From positions 124,001 through 188,000 of the forward strand of contig JAYFRF010000008.1 in NCBI GenBank assembly GCA_034926225.1: DNA of 64,000 nucleotides, in the 5' to 3' direction. The number at the start of each line of letters is the position of its first letter. The first letter of the stretch is position 1. The position numbers and the translations under genes were made by a program. The notes beneath the pieces are model-generated. The model searched no databases. It was not told the origin of the DNA and saw only the letters and a list, made by a program, of their open reading frames with translations. Of this stretch, positions 25,247 to 32,805 are shown piece after piece. The DNA is from JAAZKA01 sp034926225. GTDB taxonomy: Bacteria; Bacillota; Clostridia; Oscillospirales; QAMX01.

Positions 25247-26098
25247 CTAGTCTCGTACCCGCACCAGCATAGAAAGTCCAAAACAGACGCCAAGACAGAG
25301 GACAATCAGCGCGGACGCGGCACAGCCTGCATAGTATGCCCCGATACAGCCTCCGATACCGCAAAGAAGGGCAATCAGGACGGAAAACAGTGTAAACCGA
25401 CCCATACGCCCCGCGATATTGCGGGAAACGGCTGCGGGAAGGATCAAAAGTGCGTTGATGACGAGCATACCGACCCAGCGGATAGCGACCGTGACGGTGA
25501 TCGCGACGACGATGGAGAAGATCAGCTCCGACTTAAGCGGTTTGATGCCGCGGCTCCGTGCGATAGAGCGATGCAAGGAGAGCGTTACGAGGGAATTGGC
25601 CGCGAAGAGCCAATAAACAGTCACGGCAAGCAGGAGCAACAGCGCCCAGGCAAGCTCCCGCGGACGTACGCTCATCAAATCGCCGACGAGCAGCGAGGAC
25701 AGCTTCGACAGTCCCGAGCCCGCCGTCGCGAGCACCAGACCGAGCGCGATACTGACAGCTGAATAGACGCCGATGATAGTATCCGCCGAGAGCTTTACAC
25801 GGGATTTTGTGACGGTGACAAGCGACGCAAAGACGATGGAGAAAATGACGGCTCCCCAAAGCGGTTCCGCAAAGCCCGCAAGCGTGCCGACGACCATGCC
25901 GGTAAACGCGCCGTGACCTAAGGATTCGGAGAAAAACGACATGCGCGTGTTGACAATCATCGTCGAAAGCAGTCCAAAAAGCGGGGTGATGAGAATCACC
26001 GCGAGAAGGGCATTTTTAAAGAATAAGCCAGCCCCGGCCGCCGCCCATTCAAACGGAAGCCAGTCGATCATGCGATACCATACTTCCATGCCGCTCAC
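25247..26098 (-). CDS. Zinc/manganese-type ABC transporter permease (ZnuB family)
   Basis: 283 residues with about eight membrane spans, from FFKNALLAVILITPLFGLLSTMIV to the last LIVLCLGVCFGLSMLV. It belongs to the family-3 (metal) ABC permeases. The GTG at 26098 overlaps the stop of the ATPase gene by 4 bp; the ATG at 26089 is an alternative start. It is the membrane channel of the three-gene metal uptake system. The segment SFFSESLGHGAFTGMVVGTL is a typical family loop. Confidence 0.9.
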   Translation of the reverse strand: MSGMEVWYRMIDWLPFEWAAAGAGLFFKNALLAVILITPLFGLLSTMIVNTRMSFFSESLGHGAFTGMVVGTLAGFAEPLWGAVIFSIVFASLVTVTKSRVKLSADTIIGVYSAVSIALGLVLATAGSGLSKLSSLLVGDLMSVRPRELAWALLLLLAVTVYWLFAANSLVTLSLHRSIARSRGIKPLKSELIFSIVVAITVTVAIRWVGMLVINALLILPAAVSRNIAGRMGRFTLFSVLIALLCGIGGCIGAYYAGCAASALIVLCLGVCFGLSMLVRVRD

Positions 26099-26835
26099 CC
26101 CAGCAATTCCCGGTATTCCGGCGAGGCGATCACCTCTTCCGGCGTACCGATGCGCAAAACTCTGTGATTTAAAAGCACCGCACGGTCGGCGTACCGGAGC
26201 ACCAGCGCCGGATCGTGGGAGATCAGCAGAACCGACAGATCGGCATGCTCCTTGACCTGTTCGACCGTCTCATAATAGATTTCGAGACCCCGGCTGTCGA
26301 TGCCGGAGGAAGGTTCGTCCAAGAGCAGAATCTGCGGCAGCGGACGCAGCGCCAGCGCCAAAAGCACCCTTTGCAGCTCACCGCCGGATAAGACGCCTAC
26401 CTGCCGGTCTAGCGCGTCCTCCATCTTCACCGCCCGCAGCGCGCCGCGGATATCCTCCCGCAGTTTTTTCCCATGCGGCAGCCATACGGGTGCTCGTGAG
26501 GTACAGGCGACGAACAGATCGCAGACGGTCGCGGGATACTGCGCGTCAAATCGCGGCATTTGCGGGACATAACCGATTATTGGGCTCACCGGCTCCGTGT
26601 TATGGGCGTTGGTAAAATGGATGTCGCCCGTATGTGCCAGTTCACTCAGGATGGCGCGCATCAGCGTCGACTTGCCCGCGCCGTTCGGCCCTACGACAGC
26701 CGTCGTCTCCCCGCAGTGCATATGGAGATTGACATCCTCAAGGATGGTATCCGCGCCGATTTTTACACCGACGTGCTCCACCTTCGTGCAGCAGGCGATG
26801 GCGCATTCGTTATTTCCATGGGGGTTGACGCGCAT
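26095..26835 (-). CDS. Zinc/manganese-type ABC transporter ATP-binding protein (ZnuC family)
   Basis: 246 residues, a single ABC cassette: Walker A GPNGAGKST (49-57), Q-loop in IGYVPQMPRFD, signature LSGGELQRVLLALAL, Walker B ILLLDEPSSGID and switch His in LLISHD. The N-terminus carries Cys11, Cys15 and Cys16, so a metal-sensing role is possible but unproven. It lies between the binding protein and the permease; all three genes are nearly contiguous. Confidence 0.92.
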   Translation of the reverse strand: MRVNPHGNNECAIACCTKVEHVGVKIGADTILEDVNLHMHCGETTAVVGPNGAGKSTLMRAILSELAHTGDIHFTNAHNTEPVSPIIGYVPQMPRFDAQYPATVCDLFVACTSRAPVWLPHGKKLREDIRGALRAVKMEDALDRQVGVLSGGELQRVLLALALRPLPQILLLDEPSSGIDSRGLEIYYETVEQVKEHADLSVLLISHDPALVLRYADRAVLLNHRVLRIGTPEEVIASPEYRELLG

Positions 26836-26841
26836 AACTCT

Positions 26842-27747
26842 TTAGTTTCCTTCCTCGCAGAGCGCCTGCACCAATACAGCGTAGTTTTCCTTCATGATAT
26901 CCAGATAATGACTGTCCTCCGTATCGGCGCTGACGAGGGAATCCACAACATATACCGCCGCGCCGGTTTCCTGCGAAACCGTAACCGCCGCGCGGTCATC
27001 GTATTGCACGTCGGCAAACAGCGCACGTACATCGTACTTCTCGACCGCCGCGATAACCTCATTCAGCTCCTTTGCCGACGGCTCCTCATCCGGCTCCTTG
27101 GCAATCACGCCGACGACGTTCAAGCCGAAGTCCCGCGCCACGTAATCAAAGCTTTCATGGAAAATGACAATGTTCCGATTTTCTACCCCTTCAAGCTGCC
27201 CTTGATACTCCGCAAGCTGCGCGCGCACCTTTACGGCAAACGCTTCGGCATTCGCGCGGTAATCCTCCGCATAGGCGGGGTCTGCTTCCCCGAGCGCATG
27301 GGCGATATTGGCGGCCATGACGCACGCACCCTCGGCGCTCATCCATAGATGCGCGTTGTACTCTGTCTCTCCCGTGATTGACGGCAGCATGGCTGCGGTA
27401 CCGATCGCTTCGGTGACCTTTACATTATTATGCGCTTCGGTGACTTCGTCGAGGAAGCTCTCCATGCCCCCGCCGCAGGCGAGGAAAACGTCGGCCTTTT
27501 CGAGAAGCTTGCGGTCGTTCATCGTAAGCTGGTAGTCATGCAGGCATCCCGCCTGAGCAGGCGCCATGTTTTCCAGGCTGACACCGTCGATGTTCGCTGT
27601 GACTTCCTTTGCAATCAGGTATACCGGGCAAAAGGAGGTGACGACGCGCAGGCGGGCGTCGTCCGTTTCCTTCGTATTCGCCGCGCAGGCGGACAGGAGC
27701 ACCATCAGCGCCATCACAAGCGGCAGCATCGTTCTAATTAAAGTCAT
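26842..27747 (-). CDS. Zinc/manganese-binding lipoprotein (ZnuA/AdcA family)
   Basis: 301 residues. Lipobox LLSAC with Cys21 as the lipidated residue. Three histidines sit where cluster A-I metal-binding proteins have theirs: GCLHDYQLT (His70), NAHLWMS (His133) and IVIFHESFDYV (His197), with a late acidic YDDR as the likely fourth ligand. There is no His-rich loop between TM-distal strands, which does not decide zinc against manganese; zinc is the more likely cargo. First gene of the transporter unit, located just past the groESL terminator. Confidence 0.9.
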   Translation of the reverse strand: MTLIRTMLPLVMALMVLLSACAANTKETDDARLRVVTSFCPVYLIAKEVTANIDGVSLENMAPAQAGCLHDYQLTMNDRKLLEKADVFLACGGGMESFLDEVTEAHNNVKVTEAIGTAAMLPSITGETEYNAHLWMSAEGACVMAANIAHALGEADPAYAEDYRANAEAFAVKVRAQLAEYQGQLEGVENRNIVIFHESFDYVARDFGLNVVGVIAKEPDEEPSAKELNEVIAAVEKYDVRALFADVQYDDRAAVTVSQETGAAVYVVDSLVSADTEDSHYLDIMKENYAVLVQALCEEGN

Positions 27748-27775
27748 AGTCGCCTTTCCTTATGCAAAAACGGGA

Positions 27776-27816
27776 AAACGGGGGAACGCCCTTCGCATCC
27801 CCGCGTCCCCCCGTTT
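27776..27816 (-). terminator. Terminator of groESL
   Basis: A 14-bp GC-rich stem with one mismatch (27776-27789 / 27803-27816), followed on the minus strand by TTTTCCCGTTTTT. It lies 21 bp past the groEL stop and 29 bp before the metal-binding lipoprotein start. Confidence 0.8.
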
Positions 27817-27836
27817 GTATCATTTGCTGTATTCGA

Positions 27837-29468
27837 TTAATACATGCCGCCCATGTCGGGATTCGCAGGAGCAGCGGCAGGCGCCACAGGCTCCTTCTTC
27901 TCGGCGACAAGGCTCTCGGTCGTCAGAATCATCGACGCAACGGAAGCGGCCTTCTCCAGCGCGGAGCGGGAAACCTTCGTAGGATCGACGATGCCGGCCT
28001 TGATCATATCGGTATAAGTCTCGTTGAGTGCATCAAAGCCGTAACCGACCTTGCGGGAATTCTTAATGCGTTCCAGAACGACGGAACCGTCGAGACCCGC
28101 ATTCGCGGCAATCTGCTTAACCGGCTCCTCCAGAGCGCGCGCGATGATCTTAACACCGGTCTTCTCATCGCCGTCAACACTGGATACGATCTTCGCAACC
28201 TCGGCCGCCGCGTTGACATACGCCACACCGCCGCCGGACACGATGCCTTCCTCAACAGCCGCGCGGGTCGCATTGAGGGCGTCCTCGATACGGAGCTTCT
28301 TTTCCTTCATCTCCGTCTCGGTCGCCGCACCAACCTTGATGACCGCGACGCCGCCGGACAGCTTGGCAAGCCGCTCCTGAAGCTTCTCACGATCAAAATC
28401 GGAGGTCGTGATTTCAATCGCGGACTTGATCTGGGACACACGCGCCTTGATCTCTTCCGCACTGCCGGCGCCGCCGACAATGATGGTGTTTTCCTTCTGC
28501 ACTTTGACCTGACGGGCGCGGCCGAGCTGTGCAACAGTGGTCTCCTTGAGCTCGAGCCCGAGATCAGCGGTGATGACTTCGCCGCCGGTGAGGATGGCGA
28601 TGTCCTTGAGCATTTCCTTACGGCGATCGCCAAAGCCCGGCGCCTTGACGCCGACGCAGGTGAACGTGCCGCGCAGACGGTTCACGAGAATCGTCGCGAG
28701 TGCTTCGCCTTCAAGATCCTCGGCGATGATGACGAGCTTCTTGCCGGACTGGACAATCTGCTCGAGCAGTGGCAGGATCTCCTGGATACTCGAAATCTTC
28801 TTGTCGGTGATGAGGATATAAGCGTCGTCGATGACGGCTTCCATCTTGTCGGAATCGGTAACCATATAGGGGGAGATATAGCCGCGATCGAACTGCATGC
28901 CTTCGACGACCTCGGAAAAGGTCTCGGCGGTCTTGGAATCCTCGATGGTGATAACGCCGTCGTTGCCGACCTTCTTCATCGCATCTGCGATGAGCTTGCC
29001 GATCTCTTCATCGCTGGATGAAATCGCGGCGACACGGGCGATATCCTCGGAGCCGTTGACGGGCTGAGAATTGGCCTTCATGGTATCGATCGCGGTCTTG
29101 ACAGCCTTTTGGATTCCGCGCTTCATGATCATCGGATTCGCACCTGCGACGACATTCTTCATGCCCTCGCGGACGATGGCCTGCGTGATCAGCGTCGCGG
29201 TAGTGGTGCCGTCGCCGGCGACATCGTTAGTCTTCGTCGCGGCTTCACGAACAAGCTGCGCGCCCATGTTCTCAAAGGGATCATCCAGATCGATTTCCTT
29301 GGCAATCGTAACGCCGTCGTTGGTGATCAGCGGAGAGCCGAATTTCTTGTCGAGAACGACATTGCGTCCCTTCGGGCCGAGCGTAACCTTGACGGTATTG
29401 GCAACCTGGTCAACGCCACGCTGCAGCGCGCGACGCGCTTCCTCATCAAAAATAATGACCTTGGACAT
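27837..29468 (-). CDS. groEL: Chaperonin GroEL (Hsp60)
   Basis: 543 residues. Hallmarks: VTLGPKGRNVVLDKKFGSP, the ATP-binding segment VAGDGTTTATLI, and the apical domain. It ends in PDMGGMY, a typical short Gly/Met tail. It folds proteins in a double ring with GroES and in this phylum also keeps HrcA active. Second gene of groES-groEL, 43 bp after groES, under CIRCE control. Confidence 0.98.
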   Translation of the reverse strand: MSKVIIFDEEARRALQRGVDQVANTVKVTLGPKGRNVVLDKKFGSPLITNDGVTIAKEIDLDDPFENMGAQLVREAATKTNDVAGDGTTTATLITQAIVREGMKNVVAGANPMIMKRGIQKAVKTAIDTMKANSQPVNGSEDIARVAAISSSDEEIGKLIADAMKKVGNDGVITIEDSKTAETFSEVVEGMQFDRGYISPYMVTDSDKMEAVIDDAYILITDKKISSIQEILPLLEQIVQSGKKLVIIAEDLEGEALATILVNRLRGTFTCVGVKAPGFGDRRKEMLKDIAILTGGEVITADLGLELKETTVAQLGRARQVKVQKENTIIVGGAGSAEEIKARVSQIKSAIEITTSDFDREKLQERLAKLSGGVAVIKVGAATETEMKEKKLRIEDALNATRAAVEEGIVSGGGVAYVNAAAEVAKIVSSVDGDEKTGVKIIARALEEPVKQIAANAGLDGSVVLERIKNSRKVGYGFDALNETYTDMIKAGIVDPTKVSRSALEKAASVASMILTTESLVAEKKEPVAPAAAPANPDMGGMY

Positions 29469-29511
29469 ATTCTAATATCCTCCCAGTTTATAACTCTTAT
29501 GATACAGGCTC

Positions 29512-29796
29512 TTACTCGACAATCGCGAGAATATCGTTCTGACGGACAACGATCAGATCTTCGCCGTCGATCTTCACTTCCGTGCCGGAATACTTGGACA
29601 TAATCACACGGTCGCCTGCCTTCAGATACATAACAACGTCTTTTCCATCAACGTTCCCGCCGGGGCCTACCGCGATGACTTCGGCAACCTGGGGTTTTTC
29701 TTTCGCAGAGCCGGTCAGGATGATACCCGACTTCGTGGTCTCTTCAGTTTCGACCATCTTAAGAACGACTCTATCCGCCAAAGGCTTCAGTTTCAT
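29512..29796 (-). CDS. groES: Co-chaperonin GroES
   Basis: 94 residues. MKLKPLADRVVLKMVE begins the fold, the mobile loop is TTKSGIILTGSAKEKPQ, and GDRVIMSKYSGTEVKIDGEDL closes the barrel. It caps the GroEL ring. It is first in its operon, directly behind a CIRCE element and a strong promoter. Confidence 0.98.
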   Translation of the reverse strand: MKLKPLADRVVLKMVETEETTKSGIILTGSAKEKPQVAEVIAVGPGGNVDGKDVVMYLKAGDRVIMSKYSGTEVKIDGEDLIVVRQNDILAIVE

Positions 29797-29824
29797 GAAA
29801 ATGACCTCCTGTATATTTGCGGTT

Positions 29825-29851
29825 TTAGCACTCTTTCTAACTGAGTGCTAG
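29825..29851. promoter_or_regulatory. CIRCE operator of groESL
   Basis: TTAGCACTC, nine bases, GAGTGCTAG. It carries the same last-base deviation as the hrcA copy, which suggests the local HrcA prefers or tolerates it. Confidence 0.95.
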
Positions 29852-29861
29852 CACAGTTAAT

Positions 29862-29890
29862 ACTATAGTGCAAATCTCTCTTTTTTTCAA
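29862..29890 (-). promoter_or_regulatory. Promoter of groESL
   Basis: On the minus strand TTGAAA (29885-29890), a 17-bp spacer, TATAGT (29862-29867), directly upstream of CIRCE. Confidence 0.8.
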
Positions 29891-30000
29891 GTCCCGTTTT
29901 TCGCTTTATTTTATTCCTTTTCTCCAAAATTATGTGTTGTCATAATATACCTTCTGATTTCATTTTCTTCCTTCCTTTTTCTCGTTTTATCTGTTGTTTT

Positions 30001-30945
30001 CTATTTGCAATCAGTAAAATCAAGCTGTACCCCCATGTTTCTCAGAAGGTGCGCACCATCCGGCACGACGAATTTCAGTGCATTCCTGACCAAGCGGATT
30101 TCCGCGCGGTCTGTGACAAGGATATCGCCGTCATAACAGATCGGCTCCGGCCGCTCAGAGACAAGCGTCAGGGTATGCGCGCGGCGGTAGAGCTGAAGTC
30201 TGCCAAGCTCGCGGTGACGCCCGGAAGCATACAACGGCAGCATCCGAAGCATCGCCGCGCGGCTGACCTTGCGGATGCCGACTATATCAAAGGCGCCGTC
30301 ATCCGGCTCAGCCTCCGGCACGGCGTAGAACCCGCCGCCGTAGTAGCGTCCGTTGGCGGCTACCATCAAGGCGATATCCATGTCGAACGGTTCCCCATCG
30401 ATTTCAATATGATAGCGGCGATTGATCTTTTGAAAAAAGTTGATCGCCAAAGAGAGCTTATACGGAAAGCCGCCTCCGAACAGGCATTTTCGCTTATTAC
30501 GAACCACCCAATACGCGATACGCGCGTCGATCCCCGCGTCGCAGATATTGATCGCGTAGCGGTCGTTGACCGCAAGCGCGTCCATGAACTCGGCTTTGCC
30601 GCGTACCTGTGCGGGGATACTGCGAAAAAGTTCCGGTTTGTCGAATATTTTAATGAAATCGTTTCCCGTACCGTAGGGCAGACAGGCGATTTCGACATTA
30701 TCAAGCCCGATCGCGCCGTTGACAACCTCCGAGAGCGTACCATCGCCCCCGCAGGCATAGAACCGACAGATTCTCGGCGCCACCTTCTCGGCGATCTGAC
30801 GGACAAGCGCTGTCGCGTTTCCCGGCCCCGTGGTCACACGGATTTCGTAATCGAAGCCTTCCATTTCGCTCAAGACTTCCTTACGAATACGTTCCGTACT
30901 GTTTTGCAGCCCTGCCGCCGGATTGATCAAAAAAATATGCTTCAA
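30001..30945 (-). CDS. Diacylglycerol kinase family lipid kinase (YegS/DagK-like)
   Basis: 314 residues. FLINPAAG opens the catalytic domain, GGDGT (66-70) is the nucleotide loop, and GTGNDFIK (92-99) completes the site. The C-terminal beta-sandwich ends in VSERPEPICYDGDILV, typical of the family (the D/GE segment). These enzymes phosphorylate diacylglycerol or related lipids for recycling into phospholipid and teichoic acid synthesis. A single gene, between the groESL promoter and a Gfo/Idh unit. Confidence 0.92.
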   Translation of the reverse strand: MKHIFLINPAAGLQNSTERIRKEVLSEMEGFDYEIRVTTGPGNATALVRQIAEKVAPRICRFYACGGDGTLSEVVNGAIGLDNVEIACLPYGTGNDFIKIFDKPELFRSIPAQVRGKAEFMDALAVNDRYAINICDAGIDARIAYWVVRNKRKCLFGGGFPYKLSLAINFFQKINRRYHIEIDGEPFDMDIALMVAANGRYYGGGFYAVPEAEPDDGAFDIVGIRKVSRAAMLRMLPLYASGRHRELGRLQLYRRAHTLTLVSERPEPICYDGDILVTDRAEIRLVRNALKFVVPDGAHLLRNMGVQLDFTDCK

Positions 30946-31075
30946 TACCCCTCATTCCTTCCGCCCCAAGTTTCTCCGTTTTCATTTAGAATACAACTAT
31001 TTTCGTCAAAAGGCAAGAGTGTTCGTTAATTATTATTGATCGATCCGGTGTATTATACGCGCTCGCTGATAAGAA

Positions 31076-31111
31076 AAGCGCCCAGGAGACAAATCAGTCC
31101 CTTGAGCGCTT
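31076..31111 (-). terminator. Terminator of the Gfo/Idh gene at 31136
   Basis: Outer AAGCGC / GCGCTT arms with partial inner pairing; on the minus strand the stem is followed by TTTTCTTAT. It lies about 25 bp past the gene stop. Confidence 0.65.
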
Positions 31112-31135
31112 GCTTTTTAACTTATATTGCTAATT

Positions 31136-32311
31136 TTATACTTCAGGAACGCTGATCTCCACCTCGCGGCCGATCTTTGCGGAGCGGTTGATACCGTCGA
31201 TGATCGCCTGGTTGTAGATGATCTGGGAGGACGGTACGGGCGCGGGACGGTTGTAGAGAATCGCATCGAGGAAGGAACGGATCTTCTGATCAAAGAGACC
31301 GCCCTCGAAGGGGTTCTTCACGATCGGGATGATCGTCTCGGTCTGCTCGCCCGCAACCTCGTGATACAGCGTCATCGGACCGCCGACGGTGCCGTTCCAG
31401 CAGTCGGTGGACGGGATACGCAGGCCGGCCTTCGTGCCGAGGATGATCGTGTCGCCGGGGGTGTTGATGTTCATCGCCCACGCGATACGGAAGTCGAGGA
31501 TGATGCCGCCCTCAAGACGGATGAACGCCGCCGCGAAATCGTCGACGCCGAAAGCCTTGGCATACTCCGGATGGCCGCGGCCGATGAAGGTCGCCGGGTT
31601 TTTGCCGAAGAAGTCGGAGGTGTAGCCGGAAACGGTCAAAGGCTTCGGATAGCCGATCGCGTTGAGAACCATATCGAGCGAGTAGCAGCCGATATCGCCG
31701 AGCGCGCCGATGCCGCCGGTTTCCTTCGCGATGAAGGAGGTGCCAAAGGGGGTCGGAATGCCGCGGCGACGGCCGCCGCCGGTCTGTATATAATAGATCT
31801 GACCCAGTTCGCCCGACTCGACGATCTTCTTGATCATCTGCATATTCGCGTCAAAGCGGGGCTGGAAGCCGATGGAAAGCACCTTGCCGGACGCCTTCTC
31901 AGCCTTGCGGATCTCGACAGCTTCCTCGAGCGTCACGCACATAGGCTTTTCGAGGAGGACGTTTACACCGCGGTTGAGCGCGTCGATCGTCGGCACCGCA
32001 TGCGCCATGTTGTAGGTACAGACGGAAACCGCGTCAAGCTGCTCGTTTTCAAGCATGGAGAGGTGATCGGGATAAAGACGGACGCCCTCGACGCCGTGCT
32101 TCTTGAAAAACGCATCCGCCTTGCCGGGGATCAAGTCCGCGCCCGCGACGATATCGACGTCGGGCTGTTTCAAATAGCTCATCATATGGGAATCGGCAAT
32201 CCAACCGGTACCGATGATACCGACCTTTAAGCGGCGGCCGTTTTTGCAGCACTTGCAGCCGTCCTCGACCGGCGCGTCAATGTTTGTTAAGACGTCATCT
32301 GCTTTTTTCAT
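31136..32311 (-). CDS. Gfo/Idh/MocA family oxidoreductase
   Basis: 391 residues. A ~28-residue N-terminal extension contains CKCC (Cys19, 21, 22), then the Rossmann motif VGIIGTGWIAD (30-40). EKP lies at 121-123, and the catalytic His region reads GALGDIGCYSLDMVLNAIG with Cys/Tyr rather than the common DxGxHxxD, so the usual His is not evident at that point. The C-terminal domain is complete. NAD(P)-dependent sugar or inositol dehydrogenase-like; the substrate is unknown. Its own promoter carries a perfect palindrome, and AGGAGG precedes the ATG. It lies downstream of the propeller cluster but is separately transcribed. Confidence 0.88.
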   Translation of the reverse strand: MKKADDVLTNIDAPVEDGCKCCKNGRRLKVGIIGTGWIADSHMMSYLKQPDVDIVAGADLIPGKADAFFKKHGVEGVRLYPDHLSMLENEQLDAVSVCTYNMAHAVPTIDALNRGVNVLLEKPMCVTLEEAVEIRKAEKASGKVLSIGFQPRFDANMQMIKKIVESGELGQIYYIQTGGGRRRGIPTPFGTSFIAKETGGIGALGDIGCYSLDMVLNAIGYPKPLTVSGYTSDFFGKNPATFIGRGHPEYAKAFGVDDFAAAFIRLEGGIILDFRIAWAMNINTPGDTIILGTKAGLRIPSTDCWNGTVGGPMTLYHEVAGEQTETIIPIVKNPFEGGLFDQKIRSFLDAILYNRPAPVPSSQIIYNQAIIDGINRSAKIGREVEISVPEV

Positions 32312-32337
32312 GACTACTCGTCCTCCTAAAAAGAGAT

Positions 32338-32378
32338 AAGGTATGGTTTATTGTAGCATACCTTTTTTTGTTTTGCAA
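32338..32378 (-). promoter_or_regulatory. Promoter with overlapping palindromic operator
   Basis: On the minus strand TTGCAA (32373-32378), a 17-bp spacer, TACAAT (32350-32355). Arms AAGGTATG (32338-32345) and CATACCTT (32357-32364) form a perfect 8-bp inverted repeat around the -10, a typical repressor site. The regulator is not identified. Confidence 0.7.
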
Positions 32379-32410
32379 GGGTTTTAGGTAAGATTTAAAG
32401 CATCTAACCA

Positions 32411-32771
32411 AGCCTTCCCCAGGGGGAAGCTTGTCGGAGGGGGCGCTTCTCGCCCCCCTCCGACACCACCCTCCGCGCTACTTTCTTTGCCCCGGCAAAG
32501 AAAGTAACAAAGAAAGCCGTCTTAGGAGGACTAAAGTCCTCCTAAGAACCCCCCCGGAACGGCGGCGACTTCGCGCCGCTTATACGGGGGAGTCTACGGG
32601 GATCTGTGCGACAATTTTTTGCTTCGCCCGTAACTTTTCTCTCGTATAAAAAAACGCCCTCAGGCGTTTTTTACTCACGTCCCTAAAAAGATGCTTTCTT
32701 ATCCAATATTCTTTCTCTCGGAGAAAGAATATTGGCGTGGGTGGTCTGGAGGGGCGAGGAGCCCCTCCAGA
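32411..32771. repeat. Hairpin-rich intergenic mosaic repeat
   Basis: Within the 494-bp gap between the Gfo/Idh gene and the propeller cluster, five or more near-perfect inverted repeats lie in series: 32433-32464, 32480-32505 (12-bp stem, 2-base loop), 32521-32546 (12-bp stem, 2-base loop), 32703-32735 (15-bp stem) and 32745-32771 (11-bp stem). The ACTTTCTTTGCC module followed by AACAAAGAAAG is a type of intergenic repeat found in many bacteria. No protein-like reading frame is convincing here. It may act as a transcription barrier and a template for small RNAs. Confidence 0.7.
32649..32672. terminator. Bidirectional terminator inside the mosaic repeat
   Basis: AAAAAACGCC / GGCGTTTTTT, 10-bp stem, 4-base loop, with A and T runs on both sides. 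It probably ends the propeller operon about 135 bp after its last stop. Confidence 0.75.
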
Positions 32772-32805
32772 AGGTATGATTCTGTACAAAGCTAAAGTAG
32801 AGCGG

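Noticed and set aside
27762..29021. Long open frame (about 419 codons) antisense to groEL
   Set aside because: The same shadow effect over a strongly conserved chaperonin, with no start signals.
29932..31029. Plus-strand frame over the lipid kinase gene
   Set aside because: It is the complement of a kinase with full GGDGT/GTGND motifs and has no domain of its own.
32431..32649. Short frame within the hairpin-rich gap
   Set aside because: Composed of palindromic repeat units; the Arg-rich translation is a by-product.
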